Assembly (NCBI GenBank): GCA_029465975.1 | Contig: CM055728.1 | Coordinates: forward strand, 10,250,292 to 10,314,291 | Length of the DNA: 64,000 nucleotides | Direction of reading: 5' to 3' | Source of the DNA: Dallia pectoralis | Taxonomy: Eukaryota > Chordata > Actinopteri > Esociformes > Umbridae | Program-made: the position numbers and the translations under genes | Shown here: in pieces, positions 47,101 to 56,065 of the stretch | Layout of the letters: each line of letters starts with the position of its first letter | Position numbering within the stretch: the first letter of the stretch is position 1 | Notes under the pieces: model-generated | The model's database searches: none | The model's input: only the letters and a program-made list of their open reading frames with translations | Told to the model about the DNA's origin: nothing

Positions 47101-50100
47101 AGTAAAAGTATTTGTACTTAAATACACTATTACTCCAGTACAAGTAGAAAGTCCTCCATTAAAATATCACTTGAGTAAAAGTACAAAAGTATCCGATTTA
47201 AAAAGTACTTAAGTACTGGAAGTAAAAGTAAATATTCAAATTAACTGTAAATATCAATAATTAATCAAAGCAATTGTTTTCGGGTGATATCCAATGTTTT
47301 TATTGAACAAATTATAACATTATATACTGCAATTAAGATTAAGATCAGATTTCCTATCAATGAAGCACCTTAAAAGGATAGTTCAGCCAAAAATGAAAAT
47401 TGTGTCATCATTTACTCACCCTCAAGTTGTTTCAAACCTGTATGAATGTCTTTCTTCTGCTTATCTCTGCAAGATAGTTAGAAAGAATGAATTAATATAT
47501 GTGCATTTCCCCAAGTATAAAACTGTTATAAACAACCATATACAGTAGCTTACATGTGGCTTGCCAGCTTTATTGAAACAATTGTTTACAAGTTATCAAT
47601 GCAGTGATAGATAGCTAAGTTAGCAAAGGGTGTGCTGGCCTCACATGATGTAAGAGCTGCTAATGTGTGGCACAGGAAAAATCCACATTCACTTTTTATA
47701 ATTTAAATTTCTGAAATTGTAGGCTTACCATTTCTTTAAATAATGTTTTCATGTCATTATTTCTAATAAAAAATTGCATAGGCTTATAGCAAGAGGCAAC
47801 ATAGCTGCATTCAAAAAGTATAAATAGGTTATATTATCTGCTGTTATTTTGTAACCTGTTTAATGTCATGGTGGTTAATGTTTTCACATTAAACAGTGTG
47901 CAGTGAAAGAAAAAAGTTTGGGAAACACTGAGCTAACGTTAGTTTGCCAAATTTGACTCCAAGTCTACCCCCGACTGGATCATCCATGACCGATGGATCG
48001 GCAGCATGCAGGGAAGAACCAACCGTTTTCCAATAAAAAAACTTAACCTCACCAGGAATCGATGCTGGTCACTCTCCTGAACTGTTAATTTCCACTAGTG
48101 AATATGAATATCCACCGAATGTCCATCGTAAAACTAACTTTACCGCGCTATCAATATTGACTATTGTTAGCTAGGCTAGCTGTGTACAAGGCACATTTCA
48201 ATATGAAATCAAATCACTCGGCAAACAATAGTAACAAAAATAACGTCAACTCACCTCAATGTTTTTTCAAATTTGAAGGTGAAGTTTGAAAGGCTGAAAT
48301 GTCATTCACCCGTGGCAGGCAAAGTTGACATCTCAACAGATACGAATCTCCCTTGACAGCAATGAATTTGAACATATCCCGTAGATATGGCCATGGGTGA
48401 TGATCCCTGTCGGTGTCGGGATCTCATTGCTGGGCGAGCTGGCAGCGAGAGCTGCGTGTTCACCTGTTTCAACGCCGGACATCTTCTACTTCACAATGAC
48501 GGACTGACAACAACTAGCATAGGCTAGCCTATGTGCGCGTGTGCTGGGAGAGAGCTCGCGGCCTCGCACATTGTGTTTTTTAAAGGAGCCCTACGGCCTC
48601 GCGCATTGTTTTTTATTAAGAAAAACACGTTTTTCATTGTTTTGGAAAGCCAGTGTAATAGTACTTGGAGCGGGCATTGGGAAATGTATCGGAGTAAAAA
48701 GTACATTTTGTCTTTAATATTGTAGTGGAGTAAAAGTAAAAGTAGATGCAAATGAAAAATACTCAAGTAAAGTACAGATACCCGAAAAAAATAGTTGAGT
48801 AAAGTAACGAAGTATTTTTACTTCGTTACTTACCACCCCTGGGGCCAGGAGAGTGGTTAACCAGGTGGGGCCAGGGGAGTGGTTAACCAGATGGGGCCAG
48901 GAGAGTGGTTAACCAGATTGGGCCAGGGGAGTGGTTAACCAGGTGGGGCCACGAGAGTGGTTAACCAGATGGGGCCAGGAGAGTGGTTAACCAGGTGGGG
49001 CCAGGAGAGTGGTTAACCAGGTGGGGCCAGGGGAGTGGTTAACCAGATGGGGCCAGGAGAGTGGTTAACCAGATTGGGCCAGGGGAGTGGTTAACCAGAT
49101 TGGGCCAGGAGAGTGGTTAACCAGGTGGGGCCAGGAGAGTGGTTAACCAGGTGGGGCCAGGAGAGTGGTTAACCAGGTGGGGGCGCAACAGGGACACTCT
49201 CTTGCCCTGTAGTTAGGAGCCAAACTACGGGAAGGGGACTCTCAGGCTTTGAGCATTCTGGGAGTTCAAAGGAGGAAGCAATGACAGCTTATGTGGCTCT
49301 GAGCTCTGTCGTAAATATACTAATGGGGGGTTTTCCAGTTCCCTGATTATTGGACACAGGTTCTATGATAACCACTGTGACTGAGACGTTTTTAGGGAAT
49401 CTTTTGAGTCTAAAGGACAGGCTGTATGTGGGTGGCTGACCTTGAAGGCGGACAAGGGTTATGTCACAACCAGGTGTGTATAAGCCAGGGTATACTGTGG
49501 TTCCTTTCAATGGGTCGCAGGCCCCAAAGAATGTTCATCAGATGGAGTATGGACACTCCGTGGTCAAGGGTCGGAACAGGGTCAGATGAGGATGAAGTGG
49601 GAGGTGTGCGTGTGGTAAAAGAAGATCCACAAAAACAACATCCACAAAGAGAATGGGTCCAAAGTCAAGCCAGTTAATTTCTGAGTTAAGTAGCTCATCA
49701 GAACTCGACCTGACTCTGAGGAGCCAAACCGGTCCCCTGTGCAGCTGGGCCGGTCAAACGAAAGAACAGCAAGGAGAGATTCAATTCCTGCTCTATTGCC
49801 AAGGTCGGCAGTGTATGTATGTTTGTTTAACAACAAGTCTGATCACCTTGATTTTATTTCAATGGACAACAAATGTGCTTTTTTCTTTAAAAAAAAGAAC
49901 ATTTGTATGTGACTCCAAACTTTTGAACGGTAGTGTACATGCATAAATTAGATATAGAAAAAAAGCCTTGCTGTCCTCTCCCTGCTCGAGACATTCACCA
50001 CTAAATGCATCTATCACGCATGTTATTGCTGTGTTGTCACAAGGTGTTCAGAGGAAAACACTTCTGTGTATCATGTTGATTAGGAGCACAGCTGTTATGT

Positions 50101-51042
50101 GTTTAACTGAGCACCGGGCATAGGTTAGATAAACAGTGGGCTATTTAAGGTCCCTGGTTAGGTTCACAGGTGCTTGTTATTAATTCAATGTTGTAATGTT
50201 ATGGTGAGTGTTTTCTGTCTAGTTCGCTGTTTTGTGTCATTTTGTAGTCGCCATTAAGCGCACTTTCTTTTCATTACAGTGTAAAAATGTATCCCGTGGA
50301 CGTGATACTCTGCGTGTGGCTCTCAGCACTTTACCTGCGATGTTGTGCACTTCGATACCGTGACAGAGTCAATGTTGTTAATGTGTTCTTTGCACAATTA
50401 CCTGGTAAAACAATGGTGAAATAATGTGTTTGGTTGGCCCCAACTATCAAAGGATTTATAAAGGGTGCTATTTAGTCGAAGAAACCTTTTAAAATGCATT
50501 AAGAATGAAGATCATATTAACATAACATCTCAACGCCTGAAATGGCAGTGCAACTGAAGAAAGTAGTTTATATTATGCTGAGAAGAAATTGTGAAAAACA
50601 CCGAAAAGACCAAAGCGAACATCTAGCGTTATACAAATTCTTTCCAGTAGACATATCATTCCTTTTCATAACACACTTTGAACCTCAGAGTCTTAATGGC
50701 AGTTATTTATCTATACCATCTGCTTTTTTGCCCGACCCAGAGATAGACGATGAAGACGAAGACAATGATGTGGATGACGAGAGCAAAGAGGTTGTGTACA
50801 GGCAACATACGGCAATTTGTCCACATATCGACAATGACCGGTCCAAATCTCGTACGTCCTCAACTTCTTCCAGTTCGAGTGACATCAGCAGAGCTGGGAC
50901 CGAGACCCCTGTAGTCCAATCAGATGATGAGGAGGTTCACGCTGACACCTTGCTACTGACATCTAACGATCAAACTAACGATGAGGAAACAGAAGAGAAA
51001 GAAGTGGAAGAGGAGAAGGGACTGTTTTCTCCTTTGTCATAA
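34650..51042 (+). CDS. dbndd2: Dysbindin domain-containing protein 2-like (three coding exons)
   Basis: Coding exons are 34650-34799, 35281-35424 and 50741-51042, all with AG/GT borders and matching phase 1 joins. Starting from the ATG at 34670 the joined frame is 576 nt, 191 aa plus stop. The N-terminal part has LRLRERQRFFED, then an HLHIDCRKPPMGSISSMEVN block and an LMDISDQEALDVF block; this is the dysbindin domain. The C-terminus is acidic, then Ser-rich (SRTSSTSSSSSD), ending with TPVVQSDDEEV. The LRLRERQ and HLH-PP-GSISSMEVNVD blocks and the Ser-rich tail fit DBNDD2 better than DTNBP1, which lacks them in this form; the DISDQEALDVF stretch is also DTNBP1-like. Family knowledge: small cytosolic proteins; human DBNDD2 is reported to bind casein kinase 1. 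The frame is open upstream of 34670 to the splice site, so a further 5' exon with another start is possible. The 15.3 kb last intron is filled with repeats. DTNBP1-like paralogue is the main alternative. Confidence 0.8.
35281..35424 (+). CDS. dbndd2: dbndd2 second coding exon (core dysbindin domain)
   Basis: Acceptor CACAG at 35276-35280, donor GTGAGG at 35425. It encodes PPMGSISSMEVNVDMLEQL followed by DLMDISDQEALDVFLNSG, the most conserved block of the dysbindin family. It starts and ends in phase 1 and joins the exon at 50741 in frame. Confidence 0.88.
35735..37034 (+). repeat. 33-bp minisatellite in dbndd2 intron, about 39 copies
   Basis: Unit GAGGTATTATTGCATAGAGA plus ACTGCCACTCAAT. Copies are very similar. 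The period is a multiple of three, so frames up to 358 codons are open on both strands; they have no independent support as protein. Confidence 0.97.
37035..37090 (+). repeat. Diverged unit of the 63-bp minisatellite
   Basis: ATCAGGTCTATATACATGTA and GTGTCCTCCACCCATGCATG correspond to the 63-bp unit at 18.9-20.4 kb. It abuts directly on the 33-bp array. Confidence 0.85.
37091..39121. other. dbndd2 intron, unassigned
   Basis: Contains an LTR-like copy at about 38140-38355 (ATGGTGAGTGTTT, AATAAAACCC, GTGACAGC). The rest is unremarkable AT-rich sequence. Confidence 0.45.
39122..39515 (-). repeat. Inverted, degenerate copies of the 33-bp minisatellite
   Basis: GGCAGTTCTCTATGCAATAA and TACCTCATTGAGTGGCAG recur about ten times with many changes; this is the reverse complement of the unit at 35735-37034. 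Confidence 0.92.
39516..39737 (+). repeat. 74-bp tandem repeat, 3 copies
   Basis: Units starting TAGTTGGTTATACGTTGGCT at 39516, 39590 and 39664; the last is shortened. Confidence 0.94.
39738..43396. other. dbndd2 intron, unassigned
   Basis: A GT microsatellite lies at 41114-41146. At 40660-40800 there are repeated GCCAACTTA and CCAACGTTGG motifs that may be the end of a DNA transposon. No exon is supported. Confidence 0.45.
43397..43612 (-). mobile_element. tRNA-derived SINE-like element
   Basis: The right end read on the minus strand has GTTGCTCAGTGTG (A-box-like) and GGTGGTTCGATCCCC (B box). The left part has AAAGCGCTTTACAG and CATTCACCCATTCATTCACT, common in a widespread fish SINE. It lies in the dbndd2 intron. 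Confidence 0.7.
43738..44160 (+). repeat. 52-bp minisatellite, about 8 copies
   Basis: Unit CAGGTTTGGGGTTGTCATTA, GTTGGGTATATAGTTCTGTG, TATTGCACACAC. Two further diverged units lie at about 44872-44975, on the far side of the LTR-like copy D. Confidence 0.95.
44163..44579. other. dbndd2 intron segment between minisatellite and LTR-like copy
   Basis: GC-richer sequence with no gene. It may belong to the element inserted in the 52-bp array. Confidence 0.35.
44580..44878 (+). mobile_element. LTR-like dispersed repeat (copy D)
   Basis: Shares the order GGTGATTATGTTTGTTAT, TTGGTGCACGGTGT, GGTGAGTGTT, TCTTACAGTGTG, AAATAAACC, TTTCCTCTGCACTTCACC and GTGACAG with 16780-17120. It sits between units of the 52-bp minisatellite. 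Confidence 0.5.
44976..46099 (+). other. dbndd2 intron, possible LTR and leader of a retrotransposon
   Basis: 45000-45095 is another LTR-like end (ATAAAACCCATTG ... GTGACAG). From about 45370 to 46040 the sequence ends with AATAAATGTGG and, at 46038-46052, TGTTGGTGGCAGAGC, which could be a primer-binding region upstream of the gag remnant. No matching second LTR was found. Confidence 0.3.
46100..46740 (+). pseudogene. Gag-like remnant of an LTR retrotransposon
   Basis: 46112-46333 encodes 73 residues resembling a retrotransposon capsid N-terminal region (aromatic-x-x-WL start and an LLDVLKDPYG end). After a frame shift 46350-46400 reads LREYSHALALAAEI, the typical following capsid segment, then a piece resembling RQFIEKVRDVALCRESIGE. 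Stops and shifts break all of it. Probably Ty3/gypsy-type; an endogenous retrovirus or gag-derived host gene is less likely because it is so broken. Confidence 0.6.
46853..47066 (+). repeat. 26-bp minisatellite, left part
   Basis: Unit GTGGTTAACCAGGTGGGGCC plus AGGAGA, about eight copies, cut by the hAT element at 47067. Confidence 0.95.
47067..48841. mobile_element. Tol2-like hAT element, non-autonomous, 1775 bp
   Basis: Begins CAGAGGTGGTAAAAGTACTC and ends with TTCGTTACTTACCACCCCTG: CAGAGGTGGTAA against CAGGGGTGGTAA as inverted ends, with AAGTAAAAGTA-type subterminal repeats as in fish Tol2-related hATs. Flanking 8-bp duplications GGGCCAGG (47059-47066, 48842-48849) are identical. No transposase is recognisable inside. 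Confidence 0.93.
48842..49186 (+). repeat. 26-bp minisatellite, right part
   Basis: Same unit as 46853-47066, about thirteen more copies. The first bases (GGGCCAGG) are the duplicated hAT target site. Confidence 0.95.
49187..50740. other. dbndd2 intron end with repeat pieces
   Basis: 49830-49937 is the terminal part of the Tc1-like family (TTTCAATGGACAACAAATGT, CCAAACTTTTGAACGGTAGT). 50110-50366 is LTR-like (ATGGTGAGTGTTTT, CATTACAGTG, GTGACAG). The rest is not assigned. Confidence 0.5.
50741..51042 (+). CDS. dbndd2: dbndd2 last coding exon
   Basis: Acceptor CCCAG at 50736-50740, stop TAA at 51040-51042. It encodes an acidic run (EIDDEDEDNDVDDE), a Ser-rich stretch and TPVVQSDDEEVHADT, which matches the family C-terminus. 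It joins the exon at 35424 in phase. The open frame upstream of 50741 is intron read-through. Confidence 0.82.
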
Positions 51043-52398
51043 AGACACCAGTCACTCAGCTGACTCTTGTTATTGACAACAAGGTAAAAGGTAAACAGAC
51101 TAACTCAGCGATCCATTTATATATACAGGATATATTTATATATACATAAAGATATATATATATCTACTATCTGTCATACAATGTTAACTTGCAAATGCTC
51201 CTGGACTTCCCTGTGGGAAACCCCTAGCATGGACACATCTTATAATGGTTTTGTTTAGTCGTAGATCATCAGATCATTCCCAAAATGTCTTTGAAACATA
51301 ATAATTATGCCAATGCATTAATTCACTATTCTCTTTGAATGACTGGGTTCAATTGTGATATTGTCAAAACCTTTGTCTCACAAATGTATAGTGATTTTAT
51401 TACATATTCAGAATATTATTTTAAAGTTAAGTGTGGCTGCTCTGTATAACACAACAAGATGTGTTACTGTTTAATGACTGAGTCAATCACTTTCAAAAAA
51501 TATTTTTGTTTCATTGCTTGTTAAATATTGTAGTGGTTACTTGTGTGACATACAACCTGTAGCAACACAACACAAGTATCTCACTTACAAACAAACTGGT
51601 TCCACTGCTTTGGTTTCATCTTAACACATCTTTCTGACATCTTTCTTGGAATATAAATAGAAAGGTTCATTACGAGAAATTAGCCTGTGTGCTCCTCCTC
51701 TGTGTCATGAGTAAGGATTGTACCTGGGCAACACCCAGTCAGAACTACACAGTGAAGATAACGTCAGATGGCAACACTTTTTAAAAAGCAGTTATTTACT
51801 ACAATAATCAATTCAAAAATAATTTCTGTGACTCAACTCAAAATCGTTGAGTCAAAATATATAAAACAAATATTATAATTTGTTTTCTTAAAAGTTATAA
51901 AACGTACCTCGTTTGTGTTGTTTGACCTCTAATATGTGTTGGACGCAAATATATATATAGTGTGCCTACTTAAATGATTAGTCTCCCACAGTAATACATT
52001 TCTACATTTTCATTACATGACATTTTCATATTTTTTCCTAATTATTTGATATGGCGATCGTTCATTTTAATCCGCCTTAGCAAGCATTATCTGTCATCCA
52101 TCTGTCATCCTCAATACTTACTCTTATCACAGGAGCAGTATTATGTATTATAGAGATGTGTGTATGTATGTATATATATATATATGTATGTATTATATGA
52201 GATGTATATATGTATAATATAAGATGTATATATGTATATATATATATATATGTATAATATAAGAGATGTATATATGTATAATATAAGATGTATATATGTA
52301 TTATATGAGATGTATATATATATAATATAAGATGTATATATGTATAATATGAGATGTGTATATATATATATATGTATGTATTATATAAGATGTATACC

Positions 52399-52445
<47 letters not shown>

Positions 52446-53300
52446 GAGATGTAAGGTGTATATATATATTTATATATATATATACACATCTCATATGTAT
52501 ATACATATATATGAGATATATATATATTATATGAGATGTGTATATATATATATAAATATATATATATATATTTATGTGTATTATATAAGCTGAAGCATTA
52601 CTGAATGCTGCATTAGTCTCTGTGCTTTACATTACTTTGTTAAAGGGAGTAATGGCTTGTCTTGTTCTAGAATGTCATTTGGCTAAACTGTTTTGATATC
52701 CATACATCTTGTTCGTCCGTTCAATAATGCCTGGGAATACAAACCGCTGAATAGCCTGGCATACCTCTACTTTTCTTTTCATTTACACCCATACCAGCCA
52801 TTACAAGCTAAGATTCCCCTCAGATGTCTCTAGTAGATCCTGGTGTTTTAACTGGAAGGGCACCATAGTGAGCCGGACAGCATACACAACATACCATGAG
52901 TTCCATGAATGTGATTGGGTTTTAAAATGCATGCTACGGTATTAATGCGTGCTCTAAATAGTTTTGATCATTGTGAAATGTAGTGAATCATTTCCAGCAT
53001 TTTCAACATTTCTTTATTGCAGTGAATATGTCTATTTCTGCATGAAAACAGGTGTCTTTTAGTACGGCCTTCTGAATGAGATGTTCAGGGTTGGCTATCA
53101 ACACTGGAAACTGTCCTCATAAAAGGTTTTTCCGGTCTGGTGTGAAAGACCACAACTTAGAATTAGTGTGTTCGTTTCCTGGGTTTTAGGAGAACGCATG
53201 CCCTTACGGATTTTAAGATGATCTGTTAACAGTAACAGTGGAAACTTGGTCTACATGTGTACATGTGCTCTAAATAAAGCATTAATGCAAAAACTATTGA
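51043..53300 (+). other. Probable 3' UTR of dbndd2 and TA-rich tract
   Basis: No coding signal is visible. The stretch is AT-rich and holds the TA microsatellite at 52150-52585. An AATAAA at 53273-53278 is a candidate poly(A) signal, which would give a 3' UTR of about 2.2 kb. That end point is inference; no nearer canonical AATAAA was seen after the stop. Confidence 0.35.
52150..52585. repeat. (TA)n-rich microsatellite with ATGAGATGTATA units
   Basis: Long TA runs and repeated TATAATATAAGATGTATATA segments. It is almost self-complementary. Confidence 0.96.
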
Positions 53301-54484
53301 CATCAGTCTTCATGTGAATATCAATCATTGTCAATATTCTAGCAAGACACTTGTATGGTTTGTAATTTAGAAGCAACTAAATATGCGACAGCTTTAGAAG
53401 AATTAGAATCAGTATTGCGTTTTATTTTTCTCTGTTGTTTGATTGTCAACAGGATGTTTCACCTTAATTACAAAATAGCACATTGGTTTCTTGACCTGCA
53501 AGCAGTATACATAAGGAGCCCAGGCTTTGGTTAAAAAATATGGTCCAGAGATGACAATTAGCTGTTTTCACAGATCATTTATACTGTGTATGACCAAAAA
53601 GTATATGAAATTGATTGTAAACCACACGGAACTCCTGTTGAAAAAATGTCTGTCATGTGTCTATAATTCTATTTTCCCTCTCAACAGTGATGATGTGATG
53701 TCAGGAAGGTACAGTGCAACTAGAACATATGTAAATATGGTAATTGTTTTGTATGAACTATTTTATATAAAACTCATACTGAATCTAAATACAATTTTGC
53801 AGTTAACAAAATTCAAAATAAAGGTCGCTTTAATAAATTAAGTTTGAAGAGAGATTTAAAGGAAATGGTGCTTCCACCTAGAATTAACACATTTAAGTTT
53901 GTTGGCTACACAATTTCAAACAACTCAAAGGTGCCTTTTTTCACAAACTACTTAAAGTGAAGTGCAGAATGGCCAAATGCACGAGCCGGACAAACGTCTG
54001 TGGTATTCATTTATAATAAAACAAACGCGGGACAACAAACTGAAAACAGAGAGACTTTGATTCAAATAAAAGTGTACTGTAGAGCAGCGACATCTGAATA
54101 CAAAACCCAAAGGACTGCATGAATAAAGAACAACAACCACTCGCCAGTCACACAGAACCTAACTATGTGTGCAGATACACTGGAAGCCCCACACTGTAAA
54201 GGCTGTGGGCACTTGACACACCAGATCTGCAACTGCAACACGCAACCTCCGACAAACCAAGATCCCGAGTCACAAGAACGCACCGTCCCTATCCGCTGGC
54301 AATGACCGAAATTCTGAACACCTGTCTCTAATTTCCCATTCAGTGTTTTATCCTGGTTCATACCCCATTCAGTGTTTTATCCTGGTTCATGCCCCATTCA
54401 GTGTGAGGTATTGTTCGTAAGCTACATTGTACTGAGCCTGTTACTTGTCTGAGTTAGACTGCCTACCTGTTTTGACCCTTGCCT
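53301..54484. other. Intergenic stretch
   Basis: 53950-54420 resembles LTR-like or other repeat sequence; CCCATTCAGTGTTTTATCCT occurs twice (about 54337 and 54363). No gene is supported. Confidence 0.4.
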
Positions 54485-55275
54485 TGCTTTTGTGTTCTTC
54501 TGTTTGGCTGATCCTACTGTATCTTTGTCAGAGATTACTCTGTGTAGCGACCGGTTGTGTTCTTCTGTTTGCCTGATCCTACTGCATCTTTGTCAGAGAT
54601 TACTCTGTGTAGCGACCGGTTGTGTTCTTCTGTTTGCCTGATCCTACTGCGTCTTTGTCAGAGATTACTCTGTGTAGCGACCGGTTGTGTTCTTCTGTTT
54701 GCCTGATCCTACTGCGTCTTTGTCAGAGATTACTCTGTGTAGCGACCGGTTGTGTTCTTCTGTTTGCCTGATCCTACTGCATCTTTGTCAGAGATTACTC
54801 TGTGTAGCGACCGGTTGTGTTCTTCTGTTTGCCTGATCCTACTGCGTCTTTGTCAGAGATTACTCTGTGTAGCGACCGGTTGTGTTCTTCTGTTTGCCTG
54901 ATCCTACTGCGTCTTTGTCAGAGATTACTCTGTGTAGCGACCGGTTGTGTTCTTCTGTTTGCCTGATCCTACTGCGTCTTTGTCAGAGATTACTCTGTGT
55001 AGCAACCGGTTGTGTTCTTCTGTTCGCCTGATCCTACTGCGTCTTTGTCAGAGATTACTCTTTGTTGCGACCGGTTGTGTTCTTCTGTTTGCCTGATCCT
55101 ACTGCATCCTTGTCAGAGATTACTCTGTGTAGCGACCGGTTGTGTTCTTCTGTTTGCCTGATCCTACTGCGTCTTTGTCAGAGATTACTCTGTGTAGCGA
55201 CCGGTTGTGTTCTTCTGTTTGCCTGATCCTACTGCATCTTTGTCAGAGATTACTCTGCGTAGCGACTGGTTGCTT
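54485..55275 (+). repeat. 65-bp minisatellite, about 12 copies
   Basis: Unit CCGGTTGTGTTCTTCTGTTT, GCCTGATCCTACTGCATCTT, TGTCAGAGATTACTCTGTGT, AGCGA. Copies differ mainly by GCATC/GCGTC. Confidence 0.96.
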
Positions 55276-56035
55276 GTTCCTGAATGTTCTGCCTTTACCT
55301 TCTTTAATTCCTTAGCCTGGAAGTCTGGATATTCTGTATACTGACCTCCGGATGCTCCCACGACTACGATTTGTGCCTGCCTCTGTATTTCTCTATTAAA
55401 AATACTCCTGAACGCTCTTCAAGTAGGACCAAACCTCTGCATGGAGTTGTATCCTTACAACACGCTTTAATTACTTAATTACTCTGAAGAAACGATGGCA
55501 GATGCAAGTCACCCCCAGCAGAGGGAATCCCAAAAAATGTTAAGAAAGCATGAGAGTGAGACGAGGTTCAGTTGGGGTTTGGCATGGATTAGATGGCGAC
55601 AGCTATAATTATGATCACTTAGCAAAATGTTTTTTGTTTTGCGTGACTGAAAAACTTAGTAGAAACAGGTTTTCTGCCTGAATATACCGTGTACAATCTG
55701 AACATCTGAGCCTCACCTTCTTTAACAAGGTGTCTATAAATCTCTGGGCAACTTCACGGAGCAGCAACTGCTTGTTACTGGCACACGTGACTCACATTCC
55801 ACACATATAAACACATGCCTGCAAAACATGAATTATGCACATATGATGCACACGCACACATGCTCACCCCAGTCTGTTGCACACTTAGACAAACACAGAA
55901 ACGTGCACCTATGTATGTCTGAATGCCCGGAGGGTTAGTGGGCTGTCCCTAACACACGATCCACTCTATACATAACTCCTGTCAAAAGGTGAGTTTGTCT
56001 CACAAAATAACACGCACATAGTCAGATAGTCCAAA
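55276..56035 (+). other. cdh26 upstream region
   Basis: 55276-55460 continues as an LTR-like end (CTATTAAAAATACTCCTGAA, TCCTTACAAC). The remainder should include the cdh26 promoter and 5' UTR; TATAAA at 55806 is the only core-like motif noted. Confidence 0.35.
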
Positions 56036-56065
56036 ATGGCTATGACGTCTTTGATTCTGCTGATG
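56036..56065 (+). CDS. cdh26: cdh26 exon 1: start codon and first half of signal peptide
   Basis: ATG at 56036 lies in a good Kozak context (A at -3, G at +4). It encodes MAMTSLILLM, then donor GTGAGT at 56066. A TATAAA at 55806-55811, about 230 bp upstream, is a possible core promoter element; this is weak. Confidence 0.7.

Noticed and set aside
34650..51042. Identification as dtnbp1 rather than dbndd2
   Set aside because: The N-terminal LRLRERQ and HLH..PP.GSISSMEVNVD blocks and Ser-rich C-terminus fit DBNDD2 better; no coiled-coil exons typical of DTNBP1 are seen upstream.
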